DNA of 64,000 nucleotides from Tangfeifania diversioriginum (GTDB lineage Bacteria > Bacteroidota > Bacteroidia > Bacteroidales > Prolixibacteraceae). The stretch's first letter is position 1. Each line of letters opens with the position of its first letter. The notes under the pieces were generated by a model that had not been told where the DNA came from, ran no database searches, and saw only the letters and a list, made by a program, of their open reading frames with translations. The position numbers were made by a program, and so were the translations under genes. The stretch spans positions 1 through 64,000 of the forward strand of contig NZ_FQZE01000012.1 of assembly GCF_900141875.1 (NCBI RefSeq), in the 5' to 3' direction. Of this stretch, positions 36,451 through 44,659 are shown one piece after another.

Positions 36451-36620
36451 TGACCCCCTGCCTGCCAGCCGGCAGGCTGGAATCCCCCAAAGGGGGACTT
36501 TTGATCCTGCTTCAAAAATTATTTAGTACTCTAAAATTACAAACTCATTGGGTTGAACCTCCCCAATAATCATCTGCAGGATGATTGGCTCCTCTCCTCT
36601 GGAGAGGCCGGGTGAGGTCT
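36451..36620. repeat. Composite palindromic repeat, copy 5
   Basis: Same unit as around the DUF559 gene: TGACCCCC start, GGGGGAC partner, AATAATCATC/GATGATTGGCT palindrome, CTCTCCTCTGGAGAG hairpin and GAGGTC end. It carries a nested 18-bp palindrome (GCCTGCCAGCCGGCAGGC) inserted in the loop of the first hairpin. Confidence 0.85.
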
Positions 36621-36633
36621 ATTTCCTTCACTA

Positions 36634-36804
36634 CCAACCCCCTAAACCCTCCCACAGGGACAGGCCCGAAGTGGACCTGGGACAGTGCTTTAAGCTTGTA
36701 CAGAATTTCAAACCTGTAAACTCTTAATTTTGTACTTTCCCAATAATCATCCGAACGATGATTGACTCCTCTCCGCCAGCTGGCGGAGAGGCTGTGAGAG
36801 GTCA
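36634..36804. repeat. Composite palindromic repeat, copy 6
   Basis: Full unit head-to-tail with copy 5 after the shared CTTCACT-type spacer. The final hairpin is CTCTCCGCCAGCTGGCGGAGAG, a longer perfect stem than in other copies. It ends in GAGAGGTCA, 22 bases beyond the stop of the LuxR-type regulator gene. Confidence 0.85.
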
Positions 36805-36826
36805 AATTCATGCTCAAATTTAGACT

Positions 36827-37843
36827 TTAATTGAAATTCACACCTTTTTTGTGTTGCATTGCATAAATGGCTTCGATGATGCTGTTGGAATCGGTTTTCG
36901 ACATTATATTGGCGCGGTGTTTTTCCACGGTGCGTTCAGAAATATGCAGTATATTGGCAATTTGTTTAATGGGCACCCCCTGGGCCGACCAATATAGCAC
37001 TTCTTTTTCGCGGGGAGTGAGCCAAACAGCCTCTTTTTCTCCCGTTTCTGTTGCATCCCGTTTTAGCTCTCCGCTCAAATCAGGTGTATTGTCGATTCTG
37101 CTAATTCTCTGAACCGGCATAACTTCGCCCATAAATTTGTCTTCTCCCAGGTATTCGGTATAAACCAGGTGCACATCAAATTTTAAAACGGGATTGTGCT
37201 TTAAGGGAAGTGCTTGAAACAGGCACTGGTCTTTTAAACCGTTCATACATTTCCGGAAATTCATTTCGTTGGTTTCAGGATATGAAATATCAAATACATC
37301 CTCAATTTTAGGCAGCTGTTCTACATCCACCGGCTTCCGTACCAGTCGTGAAAAAGCACTGTTAATTTTTAATATTTGCTCGTTTTGAGTAATAAACTTT
37401 GCCACAGGACTCTTTTCGAATGATTGGTGAAAACCTGGGGTATCGAAAAATTTCAGTTTCTCAGCTTTATCAATCTGATGCTGAATTTTATTAATTACTG
37501 TAGTTTCATCAAAAGGAAAAATAATAAAATTATCCACTCCCATTTCAAGCCCGATAAGCACATCCTCTTTCTGGTAATTAGGGAGGTATAGAAAAAAAGG
37601 CATACACCTTTTAATCAGCTCGGGCTTCAATGTATGATACAATTGCAGTCCTGTTTTTCCCCCCACCTTATTATGGCATATAATTAAATCGGGGGTGCAT
37701 TCAATAATTTTTGACAAAGCCTCCTGTGCGTCGTGAGCAAGGCAAATTTCAAAACCACTTTTTATTAATAGCTCTCGAAATGGCAGATGATTTTGATCTT
37801 CCCGTGCAACAATCAACAGAATTCGACAGTTTGAAGAGTCCAT
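36827..37843 (-). CDS. LuxR-type regulator with pseudo-receiver and PAS-like domains
   Basis: A 338-residue cytosolic DNA-binding protein. Residues 1-125 have the fold pattern of a response-regulator receiver (CRILLIVARED, PDLIICHNKVGGKTGLQL, FIIFPFDE), but the phosphoacceptor Asp is His57 and the conserved Lys of KPF is Phe, so classical phosphorylation is not expected. Residues about 135-245 look PAS-like (FITQNEQILKINSAFSRLV). The C-terminus has a canonical LuxR/NarL helix-turn-helix (LTPREKEVLYWSAQG, ILHISERTVEKHRANIMSK). It lies upstream of the cohesin cluster on the same strand, separated by about 1.2 kb containing two repeats and palindromic sites. Regulation of the cluster is inferred. 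Confidence 0.85.
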   Translation of the reverse strand: MDSSNCRILLIVAREDQNHLPFRELLIKSGFEICLAHDAQEALSKIIECTPDLIICHNKVGGKTGLQLYHTLKPELIKRCMPFFLYLPNYQKEDVLIGLEMGVDNFIIFPFDETTVINKIQHQIDKAEKLKFFDTPGFHQSFEKSPVAKFITQNEQILKINSAFSRLVRKPVDVEQLPKIEDVFDISYPETNEMNFRKCMNGLKDQCLFQALPLKHNPVLKFDVHLVYTEYLGEDKFMGEVMPVQRISRIDNTPDLSGELKRDATETGEKEAVWLTPREKEVLYWSAQGVPIKQIANILHISERTVEKHRANIMSKTDSNSIIEAIYAMQHKKGVNFN

Positions 37844-37895
37844 TGTTAGTTAGATTTTGGTTTTCCTGGTTTATTTTTTGACCCGTATTTCGAAC

Positions 37896-37903
37896 CAAAT
37901 CTA
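37896..37903 (-). promoter_or_regulatory. Putative -7 box of the LuxR-type regulator
   Basis: Minus-strand TAGATTTG matches TAnnTTTG, 53 bases before the start codon. The palindrome at 37926-37943 lies where a -33 to -45 element would be. Confidence 0.45.
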
Positions 37904-37925
37904 TAAATAATTAGTGAAAACACCT

Positions 37926-37943
37926 ATAAGTAATTTTACTTAT
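37926..37943. promoter_or_regulatory. Perfect 18-bp palindrome, candidate autoregulatory operator
   Basis: ATAAGTAA, two bases, TTACTTAT: a perfect 8+2+8 inverted repeat placed 22 bases upstream of the regulator's -7 box. The position and dyad fit binding of a dimeric LuxR-type protein, possibly the regulator itself. No experimental link is known to me. Confidence 0.45.
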
Positions 37944-38100
37944 TTCCTGAATATCAAATATATTACAACAAATTAAAACTTAAAAACCCCGCAAAGGCCG
38001 ATGTTATAAATGGATTGTTCTTTTTTGAAGATTCAGCTTCTGAAATCTCTTTTCGAGGTGCGACCGAAATATTTGTGTTAAACAACATCTTTTTACTGAC

Positions 38101-38150
38101 TCTGCCGTAAAGTCAATTTTTTAAATCTGCCGTAAAGTCAATTTTTTAAA
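38101..38150. repeat. Exact 2 x 25-bp tandem duplication
   Basis: The 25-base unit beginning TCTGCCGTAAAGTCAATTTT occurs twice with no mismatch (38101-38125 and 38126-38150). The lack of divergence suggests a recent slip or a maintained pair of sites. Confidence 0.9.
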
Positions 38151-38298
38151 TTAACATCACCATAGTATTTATGGTTGAACGACAAAAAAAACATGACTTT
38201 TATCACCACCCCCATTCCAATTCCTTAACAAATAATTCACAAAAGGTTTTGAACATGTCGAAATGATATTCGAAAGTTTTTATGGCTGATAGTTTTTT

Positions 38299-38306
38299 TA
38301 TATTTG
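38299..38306 (+). promoter_or_regulatory. Putative -7 box of the CoA transferase gene
   Basis: TATATTTG matches TAnnTTTG, 41 bases before the ATG at 38347. A -33 TTG is not evident. Confidence 0.45.
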
Positions 38307-38346
38307 CGCCCTTTATTTGAAACCCGATTTTTATTACCGGAAAAGC

Positions 38347-39672
38347 ATGAAGAATATAAAATTTATCAGCGCCAAAGATGCAGTTAAAGTCATTAAGTCG
38401 AATGACAGAGTTCACCTCCACAGTGTAGCCGTTACACCACATCCGCTTATTAAAGCAATGTGTGAACGCGGCAGAAACAAAGAGTTCAGAAATGTACGTA
38501 TTCAGCACATTCATACCGAAGGGCATGCCCCGTATGCCGATGCTGAATTTGAAGGTATTTTTCAACTGGAATCGTTTTTTGTGGGAGCCAACGTCAGAAA
38601 ACAAACCCAAGCCGGTTATGCCGACTATATTCCTGTATTTTTACAGGAAACACAGCGGTTAATACGCGAAGGCTACCTGCAGGTTAACGTAGCTATGATT
38701 CAGGTTTCAACACCCGACAAATTTGGCTTTGTATCATTGGGGACATCGGTTGATGCCACCCTTGCAGCGGTTGAAAAAGCCGATACGGTTATCGCCATTG
38801 TAAACCCAAATGTACCCCGTGCGTTTGGCGATGCCATGATTCACATCAACGAAATCGATCTCTTTGTGGAAGACGACAGCCCGCTGATTACTGCCGAACC
38901 CGGCCCGATTAGCGAAACCGACCGGAAAATTGGCCGCTATGTGGCTGAACTGGTTGATGACGGCGCAACTCTCCAGATGGGAATTGGTGCCATCCCCAAC
39001 GCTGTGCTCTCGATGCTGGGGAACCACAAAGACCTGGGCGTGCATTCCGAAATGTTCGCAGATGGTATTTTGCCACTGGTTGACAAGGGTATTGTTAACG
39101 GCAAGAACAAAAAAACGGACAAAGGGAAAATGGTAGCCACCTTCCTGATGGGATCGAACAAACTCTACGAATTTGTTGACGATAACCCCGGAGTGGCCAT
39201 GCAGGATGTTAAATACACCAACCGCGTAAACGTGATTGCCAAAAATCCGAAAGTAACGGCCATCAATTCAGCACTGCAAGTTGACATAACCGGCCAGGTT
39301 TGCGCCGACTCAATCGGCACCAAATTTTACTCCGGCGTTGGCGGTCAAATCGACTTTTTGCGCGGTGCCTCATTGAGTAACGGCGGAAAACCCATTATTG
39401 CCATGCCCTCGGTAACAGCTAAAGGAATCAGCAAAATTGCCCCAATACTTACACCCGGTGCCGGTGTTGTAAGCACACGTGCCAACCTCCACTGGCTGGT
39501 TACCGAATTCGGCGCAGTAAACCTTTACGGGAGAACATTGCAGGACAGGGCAAAACTCATCATCTCAATTGCGCATCCCGACCACCAGGAAGAACTCGAC
39601 AAAGCTGCTTTTGAACGGTTTGGCCCACACTTCCATTTTGTTTGGGATGAAAACAGTGACGGCAACAACTAA
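38347..39672 (+). CDS. Acetyl-CoA hydrolase/CoA-transferase family protein
   Basis: A 441-residue family I-like CoA transferase (4-hydroxybutyrate or butyryl/propionyl-CoA:acetate CoA-transferase group). The ATG at 38347 (MKNIKFISAKDAV) is preferred; the open frame reaches a TTG ten codons upstream. Diagnostic segments are MGIGAIPNAVL, the catalytic-Glu region LGVHSEMFADGI, and the C-terminal CoA-binding segment VSTRANLHWLVTEFGAVNLYG. It most likely shuttles CoA between acetate/propionate/succinate and their thioesters, fitting the propionate-type operon downstream. It has its own promoter box and terminator, so it is a separate transcript. Confidence 0.88.
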   Translation: MKNIKFISAKDAVKVIKSNDRVHLHSVAVTPHPLIKAMCERGRNKEFRNVRIQHIHTEGHAPYADAEFEGIFQLESFFVGANVRKQTQAGYADYIPVFLQETQRLIREGYLQVNVAMIQVSTPDKFGFVSLGTSVDATLAAVEKADTVIAIVNPNVPRAFGDAMIHINEIDLFVEDDSPLITAEPGPISETDRKIGRYVAELVDDGATLQMGIGAIPNAVLSMLGNHKDLGVHSEMFADGILPLVDKGIVNGKNKKTDKGKMVATFLMGSNKLYEFVDDNPGVAMQDVKYTNRVNVIAKNPKVTAINSALQVDITGQVCADSIGTKFYSGVGGQIDFLRGASLSNGGKPIIAMPSVTAKGISKIAPILTPGAGVVSTRANLHWLVTEFGAVNLYGRTLQDRAKLIISIAHPDHQEELDKAAFERFGPHFHFVWDENSDGNN

Positions 39673-39688
39673 CAAATGATAATAAATC

Positions 39689-39713
39689 AGGCAGACTTAG
39701 TTCTGCCTTTTTT
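39689..39713 (+). terminator. CoA transferase terminator
   Basis: AGGCAGA (39689-39695) pairs with TCTGCCT (39702-39708) around a 6-base loop and is followed by a T-run, 17 bases after the stop codon. Confidence 0.8.
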
Positions 39714-39797
39714 AATTTTGCACGTTTTACCTTTGTGCTTTTCAATATTAATTAATTCTGAAATTCACCAGCCAAAATGAATTGTTTTTAATTTTTA

Positions 39798-39828
39798 TTG
39801 ACCCCGGGCAGTAAAAAGAATAATTTTG
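39798..39828 (+). promoter_or_regulatory. Promoter of the methylmalonyl-CoA decarboxylase operon
   Basis: TTG at 39798-39800 is followed after 20 bases by TAATTTTG at 39821-39828, a full match to the Bacteroidetes housekeeping promoter (TTG-N19/20-TAnnTTTG). Transcription would start near 39835, leaving a leader of about 108 bases before mce. Confidence 0.65.
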
Positions 39829-39942
39829 CACATACAATTTTCTGGGAAACAGTATTTTAATTCAATCTAAATAAGAAATAACAAAGTTTCCGGGAAAGGA
39901 TTTTTACAACTACAAAAACTATAATTTTTAAAAATCAATAAA

Positions 39943-40347
39943 ATGAATATTTCACATATAGAACACATCGGAATAGCAGTTAACAGCCTCGACGAGGCCA
40001 TTCCTTTCTACGAAAATATGCTGGGATTAAAATGTTACGCTGTGGAAGAGGTGAAAGACCAAAAAGTAAAAACCGCCTTTTTTATGGTGGGGCAAACCAA
40101 AATTGAACTGCTGGAATCAACCGATCCGGAAGGTCCAATTGGTAAATTCATCGAAAAAAAGGGACAGGGCATTCACCACCTGGCCTTTGCCACTGAAAAT
40201 GTGGATGAATCGCTCAGCGAACTGGAAGAAAAAGGAGTCCGGTTAATTGACAAAAAAAGCCGGAAAGGCGCCGAAGGCCTGAACATTGGGTTTCTTCACC
40301 CAAAATCAACACTTGGGGTATTAACAGAAATTTGTGGCAAAGAATAG
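39943..40347 (+). CDS. mce: Methylmalonyl-CoA epimerase
   Basis: Interconverts (R)- and (S)-methylmalonyl-CoA, linking methylmalonyl-CoA mutase to the decarboxylase. It is a 134-residue vicinal-oxygen-chelate protein. It shows the typical start HIEHIGIAVNSLDEAIPFYE, the central KIELLESTDPEGPIGKFIEK, KGQGIHHLAFAT, and the C-terminal FLHPKSTLGVLTEIC. Metal ligands His (HIG), His (IHHLA) and Glu (TEIC) are present. First gene of the operon, 29 bases before mmdA. The mutase is not in the window. Confidence 0.96.
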   Translation: MNISHIEHIGIAVNSLDEAIPFYENMLGLKCYAVEEVKDQKVKTAFFMVGQTKIELLESTDPEGPIGKFIEKKGQGIHHLAFATENVDESLSELEEKGVRLIDKKSRKGAEGLNIGFLHPKSTLGVLTEICGKE

Positions 40348-40376
40348 CCAAGTCAACATAAACCGTTTTTATAATT

Positions 40377-41936
40377 ATGAGTTCACAAGATAAAGTTAAA
40401 AAGCTGATTGACCTTCGTACGGAGGCCAAACTGGGAGGAGGCGTTAAACGCATTGAAGCCCAGCACCGTAAAGGAAAATTCACTGCCCGCGAACGCATTG
40501 AATTATTGCTAGACGAAGGAAGTTTCGAAGAGTTTGATATGTTTGTAACCCACCGCTGCACCAACTTCGGCATGGAGAAAAAGAAATTTCTGGGCGATGG
40601 CGTGGTTACCGGTCACGGTACCATCGACGGGCGCGTGGTGTATGTTTTTTCGCAGGATTTTACTGTTTTCGGCGGGTCGCTCTCCGAAACATTTGCGCAA
40701 AAAATCTGCAAAGTAATGGACATGGCCATGAAAGCCGGAGCGCCCTTAATTGGCATCAACGATTCAGGCGGCGCGCGTATCCAGGAAGGGGTAACTTCAC
40801 TGGCAGGTTATGCTGAAATTTTTGAACGCAATATTCTCGCATCGGGTGTCATCCCGCAAATTTCGGCCATTTTTGGCCCGTGTGCCGGCGGCGCTGTTTA
40901 TTCTCCGGCGCTCACCGATTTTATCATGATGACCGAGCAAAACTCCTACATGTTTGTTACCGGCCCCAAAGTGGTAAAAACGGTTACCGGCGAAAACATT
41001 TCGGTAGAAGACCTTGGAGGCGGAAAAATTCACGCATCGAAATCGGGTGTGGCCCATTTCCTTGTTGATGAAGAAAAAGAAGGATTGATGCTCCTCCGTA
41101 AACTCATCAGCTTCCTTCCGCAGAACAACCTGGAAGACCCGATTGTTACCGAAAGCTCAGACCCCATCGACCGGCTGGATGATTACCTCAACGAAATCAT
41201 TCCCGAAAACCCAAACCAGCCTTACGATATTACCGATATTATTACAACCATAGTCGATTATTCTGAGTTCCTGGAAATTCACCGTAACTACGCCAAAAAC
41301 ATTGTGGTAGGATTTGCCAAATTCGACGGACAACCCGTTGGAATTGTAGCCAACCAGCCTAATTACCTGGCCGGGGTACTCGACATTGAAGCCTCGCGGA
41401 AAGCCGCACGCTTTGTTCGCTTCTGCGACAGTTTCAACATTCCAATCATCACACTGGTCGATGTTCCGGGATTCCTTCCGGGCAGCAAGCAGGAATATGG
41501 CGGAATTATTACCCACGGTGCCAAGCTGATGTTTGCATACGGCGAGGCAACGGTTCCAAAAATTACGGTAACGCTTCGTAAATCGTATGGCGGTGCACAT
41601 GATGTGATGTCGTGTAAACAGCTGCGCGGCGACCTGAACTACGCCTGGCCAACTGCCGAAATTGCAGTAATGGGAGCTTCGGGTGCGGTTGAAGTACTCC
41701 ACGGGCGCAAACTGGCCGAAATTGAAGATCCGGAGGAAAAAGCCAAATTTATTGCCAACCACGAAGAGGAGTACAAAGAAAAATTTGCCAATCCTTTTGA
41801 GGCAGCGGCTTACGGTTACATCGACGATATTATTGAGCCACGTAACACCCGGTTCAGAATTATCCGCGGATTGCAGAGCCTGGCAACGAAAAAACTGGTG
41901 AATCCGCCTAAAAAACATTCAAATATTCCACTTTAA
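40377..41936 (+). CDS. mmdA: Methylmalonyl-CoA decarboxylase alpha / acyl-CoA carboxyltransferase
   Basis: A 519-residue carboxyltransferase that moves carboxyl from methylmalonyl-CoA to the biotin carrier. It has the two crotonase-like halves of this family: the N-terminal part with [19 protein letters not shown] and [18 protein letters not shown], and the C-terminal part with [18 protein letters not shown] and [16 protein letters not shown]. Propionyl-CoA carboxylase beta subunits look very similar. The presence of OadG-, biotin-carrier- and OadB-like genes downstream, and the absence of a biotin carboxylase gene, decide for the Na+-pumping decarboxylase. Confidence 0.95.
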   Translation: MSSQDKVKKLIDLRTEAKLGGGVKRIEAQHRKGKFTARERIELLLDEGSFEEFDMFVTHRCTNFGMEKKKFLGDGVVTGHGTIDGRVVYVFSQDFTVFGGSLSETFAQKICKVMDMAMKAGAPLIGINDSGGARIQEGVTSLAGYAEIFERNILASGVIPQISAIFGPCAGGAVYSPALTDFIMMTEQNSYMFVTGPKVVKTVTGENISVEDLGGGKIHASKSGVAHFLVDEEKEGLMLLRKLISFLPQNNLEDPIVTESSDPIDRLDDYLNEIIPENPNQPYDITDIITTIVDYSEFLEIHRNYAKNIVVGFAKFDGQPVGIVANQPNYLAGVLDIEASRKAARFVRFCDSFNIPIITLVDVPGFLPGSKQEYGGIITHGAKLMFAYGEATVPKITVTLRKSYGGAHDVMSCKQLRGDLNYAWPTAEIAVMGASGAVEVLHGRKLAEIEDPEEKAKFIANHEEEYKEKFANPFEAAAYGYIDDIIEPRNTRFRIIRGLQSLATKKLVNPPKKHSNIPL

Positions 41937-41951
41937 AAAACCGGATACACT

Positions 41952-42320
41952 ATGGATCTTTTATTTTTATTACTGGCCAATTCTGTCGATTTTGGGTTTA
42001 CTGTAGCCATCGTTGGTTTTGGAATTGTAGTATTTTCACTCACCGTGCTGTTTCTTGTTTTTTCGCGTTTGCCCAAGCTGGTAAATTTAAGATTCAGGAA
42101 AAAAAGCAGTAACAAAAAACCCAAAAATACAGATGAAAAAGAGGACGACTTTTCCGTTGAAGGAAACGTAACAGCCGCCATCAGCCTTGGACTGCATCTT
42201 TATTTCTCGGAACTGCACGATGAGGAAAGTAACATTGTAACCATAAAGCAGGTGCGAAAGAGATATTCGCCCTGGAGTTCAAAAATTTACAGTGTAACTC
42301 AAAACTGGCCAAAGAATTGA
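41952..42320 (+). CDS. OadG-like gamma/delta subunit of Na+-pumping decarboxylase
   Basis: A 122-residue protein with one N-terminal TM helix (about residues 14-38; VAIVGFGIVVFSLTVLFLVF), a basic Lys/Ser linker and a small C-terminal domain (AAISLGLHLYFSE ... KQVRKRYSPWSSKIY). This is the pattern of the OadG/MmdD family, which holds the decarboxylase complex on the membrane. It starts 15 bases after mmdA. A 133-base gap with a palindromic repeat separates it from the biotin-carrier gene. Confidence 0.85.
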   Translation: MDLLFLLLANSVDFGFTVAIVGFGIVVFSLTVLFLVFSRLPKLVNLRFRKKSSNKKPKNTDEKEDDFSVEGNVTAAISLGLHLYFSELHDEESNIVTIKQVRKRYSPWSSKIYSVTQNWPKN

Positions 42321-42344
42321 AATATCAAATAGCATATAAAATTT

Positions 42345-42426
42345 CACCCCCTATATTCTCAGCATAGCTGAGATTTGTCTCCCTCATTAAGGGGGGGGAC
42401 AGGAGCTCCAACGAGCGACAAGGGGT
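42345..42426. repeat. Second type of palindromic repeat inside the mmd operon
   Basis: An 82-base element with ACCCCCT near its left end and AGGGGT at its right end as short inverted ends, an internal CTCAGCATAGCTGAG hairpin (6-bp arms, 3-base loop) and a GGAGCTCC palindrome. It is unlike the repeat around the DUF559 gene. It lies between two co-directional genes of one operon and would be transcribed. Confidence 0.65.
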
Positions 42427-42453
42427 AAAAAAAATGACTCAAAAAAATTACAA

Positions 42454-42879
42454 ATGAAGAAATACAAATTCACCATCAGCGGAAACGACTACGATGTGCA
42501 CATTAAGGACATTGAAGACAACACTGCAGAAGTTGATGTAAACGGAACCCTTTACGAAGTGGTTATCCACAACGAAATTAAAGCCTCGAAAACACCACGC
42601 CTGGTTCGCAAACCTCTCGAGAAAAGGCCGGGAGAAGGCGAAATCAAAAAGAAAGAAACGACAGGGAAACATGATGTTACAGCACCACTGCCGGGAACCA
42701 TATTAAAGCTGAACGTATCGGTTGGCGATGTGGTAACCGAAGGACAAAATGTACTGGTTATGGAAGCCATGAAAATGGAAAACCAGGTGCAAACCAGTAA
42801 AGGTGGCGAAGTAATTTCAATTAAAGTAAATGTGGGCGATGCCGTTCAGCAGGATGACGTGCTCATCGAAATTGGTTAA
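42454..42879 (+). CDS. mmdC: Biotin carrier subunit of methylmalonyl-CoA decarboxylase
   Basis: A 141-residue biotinyl carrier protein. The N-terminal ~65 residues form a small beta domain with a basic, Lys/Glu-rich linker (RKPLEKRPGEGEIKKKE), followed by the biotinyl domain. The biotin Lys is K107 in VMEAMKMENQ, 34 residues from the C-terminus, as is usual. It carries the carboxyl group from MmdA to the membrane beta subunit. It ends 20 bases before mmdB. Confidence 0.94.
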   Translation: MKKYKFTISGNDYDVHIKDIEDNTAEVDVNGTLYEVVIHNEIKASKTPRLVRKPLEKRPGEGEIKKKETTGKHDVTAPLPGTILKLNVSVGDVVTEGQNVLVMEAMKMENQVQTSKGGEVISIKVNVGDAVQQDDVLIEIG

Positions 42880-42899
42880 CCGTTCAGAACTCATTTAAA

Positions 42900-44549
42900 A
42901 TGAAAAATACATTTCAACTGCTATTTGCTTTTCTACTTCTCGTTTCGGGCTTTGCTGCAAACGCGCAAAAAAATGACCTGAAGGAAACTATCTCCAGCGG
43001 AAAGTGGGTAACACGCACACCGGGTTATCACATTGACGCTACCTACAATGCAGAGGAAGCCGACCCGGAGGATGAACCGGACACCCAGAAAAGGTACAAA
43101 ACGTTTAGTTTCGGCAGCAACAATACATTCACGCTCGACTCGGCCAAACAGCGCTATTCCGGGCGATATCGCATTTCCGGTGATGAAATCATCCTCGATT
43201 TTAATCCTGTTTCGGTAACCCATCTCCGAAAAAACATGGATCCCAACAATTCATCAACCGATTACATTACCGAACATGAAACCGTAAAACTGCCGAAACG
43301 GGCACTTCACCTTTCAGACAACGGAAAAATGACAGGTGATGGTTTTACCTATAAAAATTACAGCGGGGCCATTTCGGGGCTTTTTAATTTTTATGAATTT
43401 TCGGGATTTGCCAACGTAACCTGGAAACACATGGTTATGCTGATTATCGGGCTGTTTTTCATATTCCTGGCCATACGCTACGAATTTGAACCGCTGCTGC
43501 TTATTCCAATTGGTTTTGGAATTCTTATCGGGAATATTCCCATGTTCCAGGTTGTTGATTTTAACCTGAAACTGGGTATTTACGAACCCGGCTCGGTATT
43601 GAATATTTTATACCAGGGCGTGGTTCAGGGCTGGTACCCGCCGCTCATCTTTTTGGGTATTGGTGCCATGACTGACTTTTCATCGCTCATCTCGAACCCA
43701 AAACTGATGTTGCTGGGTGCTTCTGCACAAATTGGTATTTTCCTTACCTTCCTGGGCGCCATCTGGCTGGGATTTGCACCGCCCGAAGCTGGTGCAATCG
43801 GCATCATCGGTGGTGCCGACGGCCCAACGGCAATTTTCATTTCATCGAAACTGGCCAACGGATTGAATGTAATGGCCAACGGCGAAACGGTGAAGAACCT
43901 CATCGGCCCCATTGCTATTGCAGCATATTCTTATATGGCGCTGGTTCCGGTGATTCAGCCGCCGGTAATTAAACTGCTCACTTCAAAAAGGGAACGACTC
44001 ATTAAAATGAAACCTCCGCGTGCGGTTTCAAAACTCGAAAAAATATTATTCCCAATAGTTGGGCTTCTGCTTACGGCATACATTGCTCCATCAGCATTGC
44101 CGTTGCTGGGAATGCTTTTTTTCGGCAACCTGCTGAAAGAATCGGGAGTTACCAAACGACTGGCTGCAACCGCAAGCAATGCACTTATCGATACTATTAC
44201 CATCCTGCTAGGATTAACAGTTGGAGCTTCCACTCAGGCCGATGTTTTCCTTAACCCGTCGTCGGTTAAAATTTTCGGGCTCGGTGCTGCTTCATTCGTA
44301 ATAGCTACGGCAGGTGGTGTAGCAGCCGCCAAACTGATGAATATGTTCATGAAAAAAGGAAACAAAATCAACCCGATGATTGGCGCCTGTGGAGTGTCGG
44401 CTGTTCCCGACAGTGCCCGCGTGGTGCAGCACATGGGATTGAAGGAAGACCCGACCAACCACTTGCTGATGCATGCCATGGCACCAAACGTTTCAGGTGT
44501 TATCGGTTCGGCAGTGGCAGCTGGTATCTTGCTCAGCTTTTTGATGTAG
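42900..44549 (+). CDS. mmdB: Na+-translocating decarboxylase beta subunit with N-terminal extracytoplasmic extension
   Basis: Membrane pump subunit that decarboxylates carboxybiotin and exports Na+. The conserved OadB/MmdB body begins near residue 170 (ITWK-type first helix, FNFYEFSGFANVTWKHMVML) and includes PLIFLGIGAMTDFSSLISNP, GIIGGADGPTAIF, and NPMIGACGVSAVPDSARVVQ, with the conserved Asp/Ser positions of the Na+ path. The total of 549 residues exceeds the usual ~375-430 because of a signal-peptide-bearing extension (MKNTFQLLFAFLLLVSGFAA, cleavage near ANAQ) of about 165 residues with a lipocalin-like beta pattern (YKTFSFGSNNTFTLDSAKQR). A perfect terminator follows. Confidence 0.92.
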   Translation: MKNTFQLLFAFLLLVSGFAANAQKNDLKETISSGKWVTRTPGYHIDATYNAEEADPEDEPDTQKRYKTFSFGSNNTFTLDSAKQRYSGRYRISGDEIILDFNPVSVTHLRKNMDPNNSSTDYITEHETVKLPKRALHLSDNGKMTGDGFTYKNYSGAISGLFNFYEFSGFANVTWKHMVMLIIGLFFIFLAIRYEFEPLLLIPIGFGILIGNIPMFQVVDFNLKLGIYEPGSVLNILYQGVVQGWYPPLIFLGIGAMTDFSSLISNPKLMLLGASAQIGIFLTFLGAIWLGFAPPEAGAIGIIGGADGPTAIFISSKLANGLNVMANGETVKNLIGPIAIAAYSYMALVPVIQPPVIKLLTSKRERLIKMKPPRAVSKLEKILFPIVGLLLTAYIAPSALPLLGMLFFGNLLKESGVTKRLAATASNALIDTITILLGLTVGASTQADVFLNPSSVKIFGLGAASFVIATAGGVAAAKLMNMFMKKGNKINPMIGACGVSAVPDSARVVQHMGLKEDPTNHLLMHAMAPNVSGVIGSAVAAGILLSFLM

Positions 44550-44574
44550 GAAAGATTTAGAATCATTCAATTCA

Positions 44575-44610
44575 AAAAAACCTGTTTCGTTTGAACGAAA
44601 CAGGTTTTTT
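44575..44610 (+). terminator. Terminator of the mmd operon
   Basis: CCTGTTTCGTT (44581-44591) pairs with AACGAAACAGG (44594-44604), extended by A-rich and T-rich flanks, and is followed by TTTTTT. A strong intrinsic terminator 25-60 bases after mmdB. Confidence 0.9.
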
Positions 44611-44641
44611 GATCTACTGCATTTCCAAAAAGAAAAATTAA

Positions 44642-44649
44642 TAACTTTG
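44642..44649 (+). promoter_or_regulatory. Putative -7 box of the nucleotidyltransferase gene
   Basis: TAACTTTG matches TAnnTTTG and lies only 10 bases before the ATG, which would make the transcript almost leaderless. No clear -33 box. Confidence 0.35.
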
Positions 44650-44659
44650 GAAATAAAAA

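Larger units (their letters stand above)
37844..38346. other. Divergent intergenic region with regulatory sites and a tandem repeat
   Basis: Half a kilobase between the LuxR-type regulator (minus) and the CoA transferase (plus). It contains the regulator promoter and palindrome, an exact 2x25-bp tandem duplication at 38101-38150 and the transferase promoter box at 38299. No gene was found. Confidence 0.6.

Noticed and set aside
36128-36526. A 132-codon open frame on the plus strand before the repeats
   Set aside because: It runs into the palindromic repeat, has no family-like motif or signal, and overlaps probable regulatory sites; it is likely chance.
40797-41918. Long minus-strand frames inside mmdA
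   Set aside because: Antisense to a well-conserved carboxyltransferase, with no protein-family character of their own.
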